Program-made: the position numbers and the translations under genes | NCBI GenBank assembly: GCA_963691655.1 | Contig: OY829326.1 | Coordinates: 87,227,235 to 87,291,234, forward strand | DNA: 64,000 nt | DNA from: Toxonevra muliebris | Lineage: Eukaryota; Arthropoda; Insecta; Diptera; Pallopteridae | Reading direction: 5' to 3' | Shown here: in pieces, positions 50,501 through 59,480 of the stretch | How the letters are laid out: every line of letters begins with the position of its first letter | How positions within the stretch are numbered: the stretch's first letter is position 1 | The notes under the pieces: model-generated | Databases searched by the model: none | What the model saw: only the letters and a program-made list of their open reading frames with translations | Told to the model about the DNA's origin: nothing

Positions 50501-52414
50501 TAGCAGTGGGCACATAGGTGTACGCACAATACCACCCTTGGGTGGCTCTGAATGTCGGTGATTAGCTGGCAAGAGTGGGCCGCGTTGGGAGCGACGCAAT
50601 ATGCTGGCAGTTGTTATACCAGCTTGTCGAAGCGCATCTGCAGGCTCGGCATAGAAAGGACTACCTTGCTTGCTGCGCGAAATAGGTGTTTGCACTGTGG
50701 GTGTTGAGTCGCCTTCAGTTGTGGGGTCTTCCTTGAGGTGATCCTCTGAGAGCGATTGAGTCATCAGCCCTGATAAAAGAAGCCCAGCTCGAGAACGAGG
50801 TTGCGCTTCGGCTGAAAACTGTATGAGTTGTTGTGTCTCAGAAGTGGTCTCAGGTGTAGCAGTTACATCGCTATTATGTGGTGGGCTAGCGGAGACGACC
50901 GATGAGTTGGCAGGAGAGAGCAGATTAGAGTTGAGAGATGTGATTATCGCTAAAAAGGGAAAAGATATAATTAATAAATTTATTCTTTCAGTTTAATTAA
51001 AGCTCAACTAACGTGTTTCAGCTAACAAATCGGGCCGTTTTCCCTGTACACCTTCTGCTGGCTTAAAACTCGTCAATAGGCCAGTACGGTCACTGGGATC
51101 GTGCGACCAGAGGTCTTCATAATCACTAATCTTGTCTCCTAAAGCGCTCCGACAATAAATTTGAGGACTTTCCAATATATCAGATTCTTGGTAGTGCTTC
51201 GACTCTTTTCGTGCTTTTGATTTTCGCGACTTACTGCTACCACCCGTACCACTGGTGGGTGTACTAGCTGAGCACGGTGAGAGCATTTTCCGTTGACTAT
51301 TATTCGAATCTTTACTATTCTGCGATTGCCAACGACTGCCAGTAGAAGATCCTTGCGATGACAGGGTATCCTTGCATTCACCTTCTGGTGAGAGACGTTT
51401 CGAGAAGGTTTGAAAAGTCGTATTCGAGTTGATGGCAGAGTTTAGAGCATTATTTGTTGCAGGAGTTGTAACTTCAACCATTTGTGGAGAGTTCTTATTC
51501 TCCATCGAAAACGTAACTGTCGTTGTAACTGTGAAATTGTTAGCTTGACTCAAAGCATGCTCTGGCGGCAGTGGACTATTTGGGGAAACAGGTTTCGACC
51601 AACGTAAAGGTGGAACTGGAGGCTTTCGTAGATCGAGGTTAAGGGTATTTGGTGGCTTGGGTCGTTGTGGTCTTATGCTGTTATCTCCGAAGTTCTTGTT
51701 CGCTTTAAACGGCATTTGTACCAAGTTATTCGATTTAAATGTACTGAGACTGCTCGGGGCATTGCATAGTTCAGCACCTGAGCCCAAACCTACAACACCA
51801 TTCCGTTGTGTACTTAGATCCACCGGTGACATGGTTAATATTACAGAATCTACTGATTCGGGACTCATAAGTTGCAGTTGTTGCCCACCACTTGTAAATG
51901 AACTCATGCTAGATGTAGTATCTGAAGGTGTATTCGCTTGACTAAATATACCCGTAAAATTATTGGTTGGACTAAACACTTTAGCCGATTGTTGAACACT
52001 ATTTGATCCAGCTGAATTGCTGAAAACAGTGGTACCCAAGCCGCTGGTTTCCGTTAATGAATTGGGTGATTTGGCATCCAGAAGAGTAGCTTCTGCTTCA
52101 TTTGGCTTTTGGCAAGACATTGGGTAGCGCCAGAACTCCTGACCCAATAGTGCGAGTGACGACAACTGTTGACGATTCTTAGCTTCACGCAAAGCACGTG
52201 GCAGTATCAGCTGCACTGGAAGCTCGTCACAGCACTGGGCATAGTGCGCAATTAAAGCTGGTATTGAATCGAATTTAAATCGTGAACTTTCCAAACTTAA
52301 TACGCCATCGTTTGATTGTATAAGATAATGTTCGATATAAGGCCCAGTGTCGGGCGGCAGGCGCACGGATACAGCCATTGTATTGGGTTGACTGGACCCT
52401 CGAACAATAAAATT
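26187..52414 (-). CDS. spri: Sprint: RIN-family Rab5 exchange factor, 3' five coding exons
   Basis: Exons 52414-51013, 50949-49897, 49834-49640, 27408-26579 and 26519-26187 join with phases 0,1,1,1,0 to an unbroken 1270 codons plus stop (3813 nt). The order is C-terminal SH2 half (NFIVRGSS carries the FLVR arginine), long Ser/Pro/Gln-rich linker, RIN-homology segment, VPS9 domain, RA domain, as in Drosophila sprint and vertebrate RIN1-3. RIN proteins bind active Ras and phosphotyrosine receptors and activate Rab5 on early endosomes; Drosophila sprint acts with receptor tyrosine kinases in guided cell migration. The 5' part (start codon, first half of SH2) was not found in 52415-64000 and is probably outside. 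The 22.2-kb intron 49639-27409 contains another gene and many transposons. Confidence 0.93.
26579..27408 (-). CDS. spri: spri exon: RIN homology and VPS9 domain
   Basis: Acceptor TTTTCAG before GTCATCC, donor GAT|GTAAGT. The 276 residues begin with the end of the RIN-homology helices (TYTLQLAQDQSSTFSRNIEN, MRQFMNGMKNYLVKHGEG). The VPS9 core follows: LRLQEAELPLDKLDIFICV and GADDFLPVLVYVVAKCGFVG, with the conserved Asp and Tyr used for Rab5 nucleotide exchange both present. It closes with GEPGYYLTALCSAVHVLKSF. The domain appears intact. Confidence 0.93.
27409..29282. other. Start of the right-hand part of the 22-kb spri intron
   Basis: Non-coding and AT-rich. The segment 29200-29272 ends in ATCCCCGGATTAACAGCCCTA, which in complement (TAGGGCTGTTAATCCGGGGAT) is like a hAT terminus; the matching other end was not found. 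No exon fitting spri was seen. Confidence 0.45.
29283..30928 (+). mobile_element. Tc1-like transposon with ~240-bp inverted repeats
   Basis: Both ends start CAGTGCCGGTCATATCATTTGCA and stay almost identical for about 240 bp. The left repeat has one extra 18-bp insertion that partly repeats its own sequence. TA dinucleotides flank both ends. The interior carries a Tc1-type transposase broken by many stops: SLSQKEILKKYSIHKSTISRI and YRGGRPRKE (paired-like domain), VVWGCFSTNSIGP, FPQDHHAHV, and SPDLNPIAS near 30463-30489, all Tc1 landmarks. The coding region is dead, yet the inverted repeats are well preserved. Confidence 0.88.
29740..30680 (+). pseudogene. Tc1-like transposase pseudogene
   Basis: Frames change several times and stops are frequent. 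Recognisable in order are the helix-turn-helix (IHKSTISRIVNSG), GRPRKE linker, WGCFS, the second catalytic Asp block (FPQDHHAHV) and SPDLNPIAS. The first catalytic DDE Asp may lie in the degraded VLR-E-N stretch near 30120. No intact protein can be read. Confidence 0.8.
31334..31860. repeat. Diverged ~200-bp tandem duplication
   Basis: Copy 1 (31334-31545) and copy 2 (31675-31855) share in order GTTGTTGCACTC, ACCA..AA.AAACG.AGTTATGC, GCTGCATACAATCA, AGAGG/AGCGACTTCT and GCTGTTTTAT-like blocks, and end in AGCTGAATTT/ACTGAGCTTTCC. Neither copy codes for protein. Copy 1 has an insertion carrying ACTGGGGCCTTACCAGTCGGTAAGG, which resembles the end of the repeat at 55546 and 61131. Confidence 0.65.
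32019..33233 (-). CDS. Unrecognised protein nested in spri intron; single C-terminal membrane segment
   Basis: ATG at 33233 with an in-frame TAG nine codons upstream. The unspliced frame gives 404 residues. A strong donor (TTG|GTGAGT, 32162/32161) and a pyrimidine-rich acceptor (CATATAG|G, 32092/32091) would remove 70 bp and give a 362-residue protein ending FLFGQPTQ with a stop at 32075; I favour this form. Visible features: basic N-terminus (HRKRQKHKRAK), an acidic/aromatic block (RIEVLDPEEFFHDPEHVRQY, WFEFGNYF), a Gln run near 145, a basic cluster near 195 (HRKSRKRKH), Cys/His-rich stretch (CPAKDC, CDHYHIKHIYHL), and a hydrophobic helix at about 342-358 (FLKYVIQLLWMFLF). In the spliced form this helix lies at the extreme C-terminus, as in tail-anchored proteins. 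I do not recognise the family. Confidence 0.7.
   Translation of the reverse strand: MNWFKKSSSESIENHRKRQKHKRAKINDINIMTKSLSALEHKRIEVLDPEEFFHDPEHVRQYKEEGEFLNIMSEWEIVQRPAWFEFGNYFSADFEEDLLQLKTNDALAAAAHHNQTNYLYDECNKNGNGVFLEIDIPDYSPKQQQQTQFQQTPLSVECKRGLFQLLFGDNIKTGIVLPPCDQNEQVKREQHRKSRKRKHISNIMEDLATTSRSEIHKSSTLENICEIHISNDCTVDCAKIKTEALANSIMGAIGKCPAKDCSNSGSSEANLIRKPHSNGCDHYHIKHIYHLDDYGSICLNTNHILEYKGFGVAVTQNKRLYRHYLNECQSIDENYGIPNGIWEFLKYVIQLLWMFLFGEFAFKVINYAYKYYLCSFCRSYRTTNAVKKETRTNFYEKSRDFGHI
33234..34545. other. spri intron; upstream of the nested gene
   Basis: Should hold the 5' UTR and promoter of the nested gene (minus strand). The first few hundred bases are less AT-rich than the rest. No recognisable element. 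Confidence 0.4.
34546..34674. mobile_element. 129-bp hAT MITE with near-perfect TSD
   Basis: Left end CACTAGCGGATCCAAGGGGG, complement of right end CAGTAGCGGATCCAAAG. Flanks CATTAAAG (34538-34545) and CATGTAAG (34675-34682) match at 6 of 8 bases, an aged 8-bp target duplication. It has no coding content. Confidence 0.75.
34683..36694. other. spri intron, no gene recognised
   Basis: AT-rich, no coding signal. ACCTAACCTCG near 35990 resembles a SINE-like tail but no body was found. A doubled CCTGAGGTA occurs near 35850. Confidence 0.4.
36695..37090 (+). repeat. Degenerate tandem repeat, period ~139 bp, part of an interspersed family
   Basis: TCAGTCA recurs at 36788, 36927 and 37066, exactly 139 bp apart each time. 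Around it the units share TGGT..GTCAGTCA, TT.TTTAGA.CA.GTGGCA, GGTTTTCTAAA.-CTGAAA and a CATGA/GCATAA end. The segment 36695-36925 also matches the complement of 41372-41562 (GCTAGTTTTGTAATATTTGG, GTGAGCTTTCAAACATG, CGGTTTTCTAAAGGCT). I read it as a small satellite-like array derived from, or feeding, an interspersed repeat. Confidence 0.65.
37091..38718. other. spri intron; possible 5' end of a retroelement at 37670-38110
   Basis: Mostly AT-rich. The part 37670-38110 is richer in GC; its minus strand holds a short ORF starting MSEKCASCRCKQNPLTPFTE that looks like the cysteine-rich start of a LINE ORF1, preceded by GC-rich untranslated-like sequence. It is too short to identify. Confidence 0.3.
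38719..39472. mobile_element. 754-bp hAT-type element with 8-bp TSD
   Basis: Left end CAAGGAGCGGATTATGAGGA, complement of right end CAGGGTGCGGATTTTGTGGA (16 of 20 match). Flanks GTCATAAC (38711-38718) and GCCATAAC (39473-39480) differ at one base. The interior is T-rich with motifs such as GCCTTTTT and TTTTGGTG repeated; no transposase motif was recognised, so it is non-autonomous or heavily deleted. Confidence 0.8.
39481..41371. other. spri intron, no gene recognised
   Basis: AT-rich sequence with many stops in all frames and no recognisable element. Confidence 0.45.
41372..41562 (-). repeat. Interspersed repeat, inverted copy of 36695-36925
   Basis: In complement this segment reads GTGACAAAAAAAGTCTC, GCTAGTTTTGTAATATTTGG, GTCAGTGAGCTTTCAAACATG and CGGTTTTCTAAAGGCTAAAACTTTA, all in the same order as at 36695-36925. 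One unit only is present. Confidence 0.7.
42447..42569. repeat. Long hairpin, ~36-bp arms
   Basis: Left arm 42447-42483 (AATATAGAGGTCTCTAG then TAGAAAATAGCCA) is the complement of right arm 42532-42569 (TGGCTATTTTCAACTAGAGAC then CTCTATATTTTTTTC) with one or two mismatches; the loop is about 48 bp and contains a second short AAAGCC/GGTTC pairing. It may be a tiny MITE or a transcribed hairpin in the spri intron. Confidence 0.75.
42659..42722. repeat. (TA)n microsatellites
   Basis: Two runs of alternating AT, 42660-42686 and 42706-42722, separated by a short unique sequence. Confidence 0.85.
42890..45850 (+). mobile_element. Decayed Jockey-type LINE, nearly full length
   Basis: Coding traces run in order along the + strand with frameshifts. 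At 42895 MNCVYGCSLKC and HPKCAGI suggest the zinc-binding start of ORF1. At 44170-44390 FKPLTLILNASLKLSAFPACWKES is the typical region before the RT palm. At 44525-44620 YTDLGNAFDKLNYNF and LDRIGFPQEL give the conserved F-AFD block, and at 44700-44735 RVPQGSHCGP is the VPQGS motif. The C-terminus at 45491-45685 (ESVQKQFLLFALRSLNW to NGLNDSPFL) matches the end of insect Jockey-clade polymerases. The catalytic FADD box was not found. No long poly(A) tail remains. Confidence 0.8.
45851..46130 (-). other. GC-richer segment of unknown origin
   Basis: On the minus strand it stays open for 76 codons (FLQIRPWGATVWRTDGSV region). The GC-rich core with GTGGGGCGCAACAGTATGG looks like a LINE 5' untranslated start rather than a gene. 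Not identified. Confidence 0.25.
46131..48134. other. spri intron, no gene recognised
   Basis: AT-rich with an (AT)n run near 47305-47322. No coding signal and no clear repeat. Confidence 0.45.
48135..48310 (+). repeat. Interspersed repeat, copy 2 (first at 22405)
   Basis: Shares GCATGACTG, GTAACTTTCGATTGACTG, CGAATTTCAAAAAATA, TATTCTAGA and AATTTTTTTGA in order with 22405-22570. Moderate divergence. Confidence 0.55.
48328..48385 (+). mobile_element. SINE 3'-end fragment
   Basis: ACTGTAGGTC...CACAATGGGTCTCTCGG.CTAAGT matches the 3' body of the SINE at 24790-24845. The tRNA-like head and the tail are missing. Confidence 0.55.
48698..48984. mobile_element. 287-bp MITE, possibly piggyBac-related
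   Basis: The left end CACGTTCGCAGACGTGAATG follows TTAA. The complement of the right end is CACGTTCGCGGACACTC, so 12 of the first 13 bases match. The expected TTAA on the right is TTTT. GCTAT.GCATTT-like motifs (AATGCTATGACATT, AATGCTATAGCATT, AATGCTTTAGTATT) repeat inside. Size, TTAA and end sequence fit a piggyBac-type MITE; that class is inference. Confidence 0.65.
48985..49639. other. 5' part of the 22-kb spri intron
   Basis: Non-coding, directly downstream (on the minus strand) of the exon ending at 49640 with a GTGAGT donor at 49639. No recognised elements. Confidence 0.45.
49640..49834 (-). CDS. spri: spri exon: start of RIN-homology region
   Basis: Acceptor ATTACAG, donor TAT|GTGAGT. 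The 65 codons give SEDDTIFEELCTKDSNQ and a basic helix KANGRQKVATILRNPSMRDRE, a signature typical of RIN proteins ahead of the VPS9 domain. It joins in frame to the exon at 27408. Confidence 0.88.
49897..50949 (-). CDS. spri: spri exon: Ser/Pro/Gln-rich linker
   Basis: Acceptor TTTTTAG before CGATAATC, donor GATG|GTAAGT. The exon gives 351 codons of low-complexity sequence: Ser/Thr-rich start, short Gln runs (QQLQQAQPQQQP), a basic SKRARGRFEQW, Asn/Asp-rich NNGNNYGDYDSEEH, and AKRLPDLNLPELVR. It is likely disordered and a site for phosphorylation or SH3 binding, though no canonical PxxP cluster dominates. Confidence 0.88.
51013..52414 (-). CDS. spri: spri exon: C-terminal SH2 half and proline-rich linker
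   Basis: Acceptor TTTGCAG, donor CAC|GTTAGT (weaker). It opens inside the SH2 domain: NFIVRGSSQ with the phosphotyrosine-binding Arg, then IEHYLIQSNDGVLSLESSRF, FDSIPALIAHYAQCCDELPV and QLILPRALREA. The remaining ~370 residues are Ser/Asn-rich with PRPPNTLN-like and PPVPPLRW proline motifs that could bind SH3 domains. The first SH2 half must be on an upstream exon not seen in the window. Confidence 0.92.
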
Positions 52415-54946
52415 CTGCAAATATACAAATAAACGAATAGAATGTGAGCGATAACACAATTACTTAAGTAATAGCAACTAAGGACAAAAATAGATTTTGT
52501 TCAAACCGGTAGGTACACAGTGCTTCAATCAGTTGACAAAAATCTAAATATTTGTTGCCATCAGCCTCAGCAAATGGGGTAAAGGCGTATTTAACAGGGT
52601 GGAGTCATTTGAGAGACCTTGCTCTTTTTTATTAAATGTCAAATTTTATAGTGTAGAAATGTGAAAATTCGAATGCAAAAGGTAAATAAACAAAAGTTGT
52701 TGTGTGATACATAATCTTTTTCTTTTTGTGCAATAACAATAATTTTTTATAAAGTAAATTTTTAAATTTTTTGTGATGTTTTGTGTTGTTTGCGATAAGT
52801 GCTGCAAAAACCTAAATTTATTAGCAGTTCCAGTGAGTGAGATTTCCTAATCAGTATTTCACAAATAAGGCGCCATTCCAAATTGCCCGCTTATTCCACG
52901 AAAAAGGGAAGATTTCGAAGGCGAACTAAAGTGATATTCCTGAATTGATATGATATGAGTACGTTAAGCAAAAAAATGTAATTTTTAGAAAATATTGCAT
53001 TTTGAAAGTGAGTTAAAAACACAATTTCCATTCAAAAAAAATAACTAAGAATTGTACAGTACAAAAGTCTGCATACACCACCTGCCTTTCAGTTTCTTTA
53101 AACCTAAGAATCTAAAGGAAAAATTAGGTTTGCAGTTTTCTAAAAGATAATTTTTTTTCCTTCTTGGGAGTTTAGGACCGTGCCTAGTACAAGTTTCGTT
53201 AATCATTTTGTTATCATCTGAACAGGTGATTGGCCTATCGCAGAAAAGATAATTGTTTATCATACCTACATATAACAAAGAAGTTACTTCAAAAGTATAC
53301 TAGCTCTTTTGATTAATTGGGAATGAGACCTTGAAGTTGTGAGTGAAGTTGGTTCTGGGTAGGCTGTAATCACATATGGAGATGTTCAACAATTCATTTT
53401 CCTCTATTTCATGAGATAATTTAGGATGAATAGCCCTGAAACTGTTGTTCTCCCCTTTTTAAGGTGATTTTTGTAGCTAATAAGATCGCCTCTTTCTCAA
53501 TGAAAAGGTGAAGAGGAAGTATGCTGAGTAGTACATCCAATGCAGCGATGGGTGTAGTCGTTATCGCATCAGTTATACAGACGTAGGGCATTAGTTGCTC
53601 CTACGCAGTAGTTTTCGCCAATGGCTGTGTACATCTACATTGCCACAAAAATGGCTAAATAATTAATTTAAAAAACCTAACCTGATAGCGAAAAAAGACT
53701 GCGAACTCGTAATCAGCGCCTAAAATTACCTTAAAAAGATTTTTGGCTGCTCGGGACCAAAATGTGTAAGCCTGTGTAATTAATATTTAATCAAAAAAAA
53801 TTTGATTAATTTTATTACGTTATGGCTTTCAAAAAGATTTCGTCATCTAAAATCCAAAGAGCCACAGCTACACAATTTTTCAAAATCGACTTTTTGACTA
53901 AGAGGACCTTCTGGTCTAGCGCCCTTGAATTTGACGAGTTTTTAGGATTTTTTTTAATGAAATAATGAGCAATAGTATTTAAACTTTGTAGATAAATTTA
54001 TTACTTTAACAATATACAAAAATAATAAAAAAAAATTATAATTTTAAGCAAACTAAAATTTAAGCAATCAAAAAATCTTATCGGATCTTACTGGTGGGAC
54101 ATGTTTTGGATTTTCCACTGATCTAAAAAAAAAAAAAAGTTACAATCAGTATGAGTGTAGTTATCGCAGGAAAAAAAAATTTGACAAAATGGCGCGTTGT
54201 TGAAATTTACTTTATTTTTTTCATTACTTTTTGTATGTAAAAAGTAAGAAGTATTCAACGTAGAAAGTTTTTTTAGTTTCTGCGAGAAGCTCTGGTTTTC
54301 TAAATAATATGGTAAAATTTTAGACGAATCGGTCGAGTAGGTTTTGTGTTTTGTTCGAGATAAATGAGTTTAAACTTCAGTCGGCCCTTTTCCCTGCTTC
54401 TGCGCTCACCTGCTAAATAGGCCGTAGAAGTCGAAATACTAGAAATATTGATACGAAAACAGTATATAGAATCTATATCAGAAGGTGGCCTAATTATGAT
54501 ACACTTGTCCAAATTAACATAAACTAAACCTTCCCAATTACAGTCTTCTTAAATTTATAATATTTTTCATTTTACAATGTTTTTTACTCCTTTAAAAAAA
54601 TAAAATGAGTAGTTACAGCTTTTTGGATTTAAGATGACGATTTTGACTTAAGTTCCTTTTTTAATAAATAATTTTTAACTATTTGTCGTATTTTCTGGAT
54701 TATAATTTGAAACGGAGAATTTGAAACTAGAAAGTGTATATAGAATCTTTTAATACTAGAGAGACCAAGACGATCATTTTGACGATTGTTTTTTAATTTA
54801 ACTTGGCAGTATTTTATGTTAAATGATTTCAAAATTTTTTTCCCTCTCACGGGTAGTTCCCATTTTTTTTATGGGTTCTCACTTCAGATGCTAAACTGCA
54901 TTTATTTTTGTTCAAATCTTTTTACATCAAATGTTTCACGGAATAC
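52415..54946. other. spri 5' intron, no exon recognised
   Basis: AT-rich, no coding similarity on either strand. ACCTAACCTGATAG near 53680 is SINE-tail-like only. Confidence 0.45.
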
Positions 54947-55546
54947 ATCTATACATTTATTAGTGTGACTTCATCCTTATTTCAGAAGATCTAGAAGTGC
55001 TACATTATCAAATTCGTATCATAAATATATCAATTTAAAGAGTTTGACGAGTAGGTTAGCCAAAAATTATTAGATTTAAAATCTGTTTAACCAATTCGAA
55101 ATTTTTAGCGTCGGAAGTTCTTTAAAATTCACTCATTGAACGCAGCATTGAATTCATCGTTGTAAAAATCATTGCTTAAGCGGAAGTAAATAACAAATGA
55201 GAGAGTGAGAGAGAGAGAAGACATGAGTAACGGCATTTCTCAGAATTATTTAACGAATTATCTGCATACACAAATAACAAAACAAACACCAACGAGTAGT
55301 TTTAAAAAAAATAATTAATTCAATTCTCTGAGAATCGAAAACGTTAAGAACTGGTCCTTCGAGCATTTAAGAACTAAGTCAAGGAAGTGACTTATTTTAT
55401 TAGAACAATCTATTTGGGTTTTTTGTTAAGAATTTAAGCCCATCTGGGAATTTGATTTGGGATATTTGTTTATTCATAGAGATTTTTTGAGCAAAAAAAA
55501 AAAAAAAAAAAATAGGCCCAGTTACTGGGGCCTTACCGACTAGTTT
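54947..55546 (-). repeat. Interspersed repeat, copy A (inverted pair with 61131)
   Basis: In complement it runs from ACTAGTCGGTAAGGCCCCAGT through CTACTCGTTGGTGTTTGTTTTG, ATGCCGTTACTCATGTCTTC, a GA-rich tract, TTACTTCCGCTTAAGC and CTAACCTACTCGTCAA to ACTAATAAATGTATAGAT. All blocks recur at 61131-61553. Copy A has about 180 bp extra between GAGTAGTTT and the terminal block. No coding content; the A-rich run at 55493-55513 lies near one end. Confidence 0.8.
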
Positions 55547-58500
55547 TTTTTTAATAATAAAAATAGATAAAATTAAATAACAATAAATAAGATCGTAGTC
55601 GATATCATTTTGTGATATTTTATTTTGACATCAGCTTATCAAATTGATCGTCGTTAGTATATAAATATAGAATAAATAAATTAGTTTCTTATAGAATATG
55701 TAAATATTTATTTATTGAAATGTATCCGCGTCCCCTTCAAATCTGTCTGCGCCTTCCTGGAGGACTTATGCTATCAAGTAACAACTGCTGTTTTATTGCG
55801 CAACAAACCACTTTTGTATCTGACGCTCTTCTAATTTAATGTTGCGTTAAACATAATTTTAACAAAAGAATGATAAATAGTGATTATCCCGCCCGTTTGC
55901 GATGCAAAACTCAATTCCGATTCAAAGTTTTTGTCTTCCGGTCGGGACTCGTTCAAGTGGAATTGTGTCGGTTAAACACACAGTGCGTTTCAATAAAGAA
56001 AATGAGAAAATATGAAAACTGAAAGAAAATTTGCGAAATTCATTGGCGTAGAGAAAAAGTATGTGACTATCTGTCTGTCGCTTGAAGTGAGTATGCACAA
56101 AGTAAGCGAGCTATGTATATAAAAGTAAAAATAAAAGTAGAGGCCCACACCCATTTATGTTTTCTGGAACGCGTTTGTTAATGTACAACTTTTCAGACAT
56201 TTAGCAACATGGCGCTAATATGTACATATTTATTATGTTGCCTTGATTGTTGTTGCGTGGCGTAAATCGTTTTCTCTTCGCCTTTAGACAATTGGTCATC
56301 GAGACGTTGACAGTTTTACGGATGGTGGCGGTTGTGGAAGGGGGAATTTCTACCGAAATATAGAAAATTTGTAGAATAAAGAAACATTTTCATAATTCCA
56401 CTGTAGAACAATTCCAGAATCATTTCTTGTCACAAGTATTATGTTAACAAATTCTGAAAGGTAAATAAATCCAGTTTTTTACTTTAAAACTTAAACTCCT
56501 TGACTTCTTTGAATTATACATAAGGTCTGTTTCCGTACTATAAAGTTTTAGTTCATTTTTCAAGTTTTTACCATTTTTTACTTGAAAAGCGTTCCCGTAC
56601 ACAAAAATGTGGTAAGTGAGAGAGGCAATGAGAGTGTGAAGGATTTCCCTTCCGTGTCAGAAGTTTCAAGTTTTTACCCGACAAATTTCTGCATGCAAAG
56701 ACTTGAAAAGTGTCAAACTGTTTAACAAATGACAAATTATCAGCTGACGATAACAAAAATCTACAAAATATAAAATAATAAAATTAATTATTGTGAGAAA
56801 CAAATGAATTTATAAAATCGCAATTGGCAAAACAATTCCCAAGGGTTTATTGAATGATTTTTGATTCAAATGACTATAGATTCTTACAGCTTTTTTGTTT
56901 TAGTTTAAAATATTTTCCTTCAAAAATATTTCCCGTACTTTTTCTAATTTTTGTCTAAGAGAACTAAGTAAGATAATTTTTTCTATTTGCTCGTATTTCA
57001 CTATTTAGTCACTTTTCAAGTTGTAGTCCAAAAAGTAAGGAAAAAGAGCTAATATTTTAAAGACGCATAAATTAATTTCTATTTCTACCGAAAAATTGCG
57101 ACCGCTCTTGCGATGTTAAATGTGAAAAGCCAAATGACAAAAAAAAAAACCTTCCACAACTAACGAAAATGGCTATCCAAAAATTATAACTTTAGAAAAC
57201 TTATTCTGGAAAAAAAGTCCATCTTAATAATTAGTAAATATTAAATCATTTGAAATTTTTATAGGACTTTTTAACCATTCTGCAGTGTATCATATGGTGT
57301 AGTTTTCGAAAGACCTCTTGGCTTAAAATCTTACTTTAGAAAATCCTTAATCTAACTGCAAAATTGAAGTTCTTTTCTGCCATTGGTTTAATATCCGTTC
57401 AGTAAAAGTTTATTTTTTGTTTCGTTGCCTTTTATAAGATCCTTTCTTTGTTTTTTAAAAGGACACTATGCGGAAGAAGTAGAGGATTGAAACTGAGGGC
57501 GTATTGTGTTATATGAAGTCAGAAATGGAGTTATAAAATTACAATACAGTTTTTAAACAAACTAATGCCGAAAATAATTTTTGGTTAACATTTTTAAAAA
57601 ATTCTACTATCAAACATCTTTCAAACAAGCTTAAGCTCGGTATGAAAAAGGGTACGTGACATTACAGTTTTTTTTTATTTACTTCAAATACATCGCGACG
57701 GCGAAATTTTGTAACCATACTTGGAATTAGCCTCCACCTCAAATACATGAAAAAAAACTTTCAGACCTCACAGGACTTTCAAAAAATTCCAAATTATTTT
57801 ACAGTCCTATTAGCAATAGAGAAATTATATGCATATAAAAACCATATGTTGAAGAATATAAACATAGCTTAACTCATATCGTCCCAACGATCGATTATCG
57901 AACAGCAACTTTGAAAATTTGTCAAAAATACATTTATAAATTTTCCCAAAAGTAATCACTGTTTAATATTTCTATATGTACTGACTTTAAAATTACATTA
58001 AGATAACTTAAAAATATTGTATTTCATTTGACTTCAAGGCCAGGTGAACAAACATATTTTTTTGGAAGGTGGTTTTGAAAATCAACAAAAATTAGTAAAA
58101 TTAATTATTTGGCATTGAAATGATGGCATGAAATTCGCCTAGATAAAATAAGAAACTTGATGTGGAACTAAAACTTCACATGCCCTTATATAATTTTGTA
58201 AAAAAAATGTATTTATTAATATGCAAAATTCAACAAAATGCATATTTTCTGTTTTTAAATTTTAATAACTTCTAAAATACTGTGTTAAATACATTTGATT
58301 CCAGAGAATACTTGTTGGTCATGATGTAGCGTAGAAATATTTTTAGTTTTTTACACCTGGTCACCTTATTTTCTTGGGGTAAGCCAAAAATTACTATACT
58401 CTCTAAAATCCAGAAACCAGAAACTAAGAAATTAACAATAAATATTTCAAATCTTAAAACTTGTGCTTAAATGCTAGTGCATGAGATTAGTGTTGTGGTA

Positions 58501-58589
58501 AAGGGTAAGAGAGTCTCACGTGTATCTTAATAGTCTGAATTCAGACAGAAAAGTGTGAATTAACTTCAAAAGTAGGGAATTAACTTCAT
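55547..58589. other. spri 5' intron, no gene recognised
   Basis: AT-rich with a somewhat GC-richer island at 55720-56350 that shows no conserved coding. Nothing recognised on either strand. Confidence 0.4.
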
Positions 58590-59480
58590 ATGAAGATATG
58601 GTCCCCCACTCCCCTCCTGCTATAATATGTCAAGATCTATGGTATATTTGTTTTTTAGCCGCTTGCGGTATTTGCGCTATAAGTTTCTTGTCAAGCTATT
58701 TGGGTGGGTTTTCCGTTTCAGGGTGTATTTTGCACAAAATTTACAAATTTCTTCAGCGACCATGGGTATTTAAAGATCTTTGTGGATATTGGCTTATTGG
58801 TCTGTATAAGCTAACCATTGTAGGGTCTTTGTCAGGCTTGGGTAGTATTATTATCAGGGAAAATTTCTACTCAGCAGGGAAACTACCGTTAAAGATATGC
58901 AATAAATGTTCAACAGCAGTTTGTAGTAATTTTTGTTATCATTTTTCCATTTATATTATCAGCTCCTGATGCTTTTTGTGTGTTTATTCCATTGAATTGA
59001 ATCATTAATTTCGTGAAGTTTGAGTCGAATGCAGTTATGCGATTGCAAACTATGTGTTGGGGGCAAATGGGTCGTTTTCATTTCTGGGTTGGGTGTAAAC
59101 ACATTCTTAAGGTACTCAGCAAATGCGGTACCTTTTTGGGATTCGCTGCGAGACCATTTACCGTCGGTCGCACAGTCGAATTGGAGCATCCGTGTTAATG
59201 AGGGTTCAAGGTTCAACATACATATCTCTCAATATCTTTTTTTGCATGTTTAATTGTTTTTTAATATTTGGAAATCTATGGGTTTGCCATTCTCTCCTTA
59301 GTCTTCTTTTTTTATTAATTAAAGTTTTAGATCGGGGTGTTGCGATTTCAGCAGCATGCTTTAGCATTTGGGTAAAATCGCTTACTGCATTGTCAATGTT
59401 TAGGTTAGTTTTTAAAATTTTACTTAGTGAAAAGATAAAACTGGATACCGAACACTTTCGAAAATTCCTGTTTCACCACC
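58590..59480 (-). mobile_element. Jockey-type LINE fragment, ORF2 centre
   Basis: Reading leftward: NAVSDFTQMLKHAAEIATP and KKRRLRREWQTHRFP (end of the endonuclease region), then after a frame change KWSRSESQKGTAFAEYLKNVF and TPNPE, then SGADNINGKMITK and SLYRPISQYPQ at the beginning of the RT. These are the usual landmarks of Jockey-clade ORF2 in order. Frameshifts and stops show decay; both the ORF1 side and the RT catalytic part are missing. Confidence 0.78.

Noticed and set aside
58598..58969. 123-codon + strand ORF with hydrophobic segments, possible membrane protein
   Set aside because: Its complement carries Jockey RT landmarks (SLYRPIS, SGADNINGK), so the ORF is a chance antisense reading.
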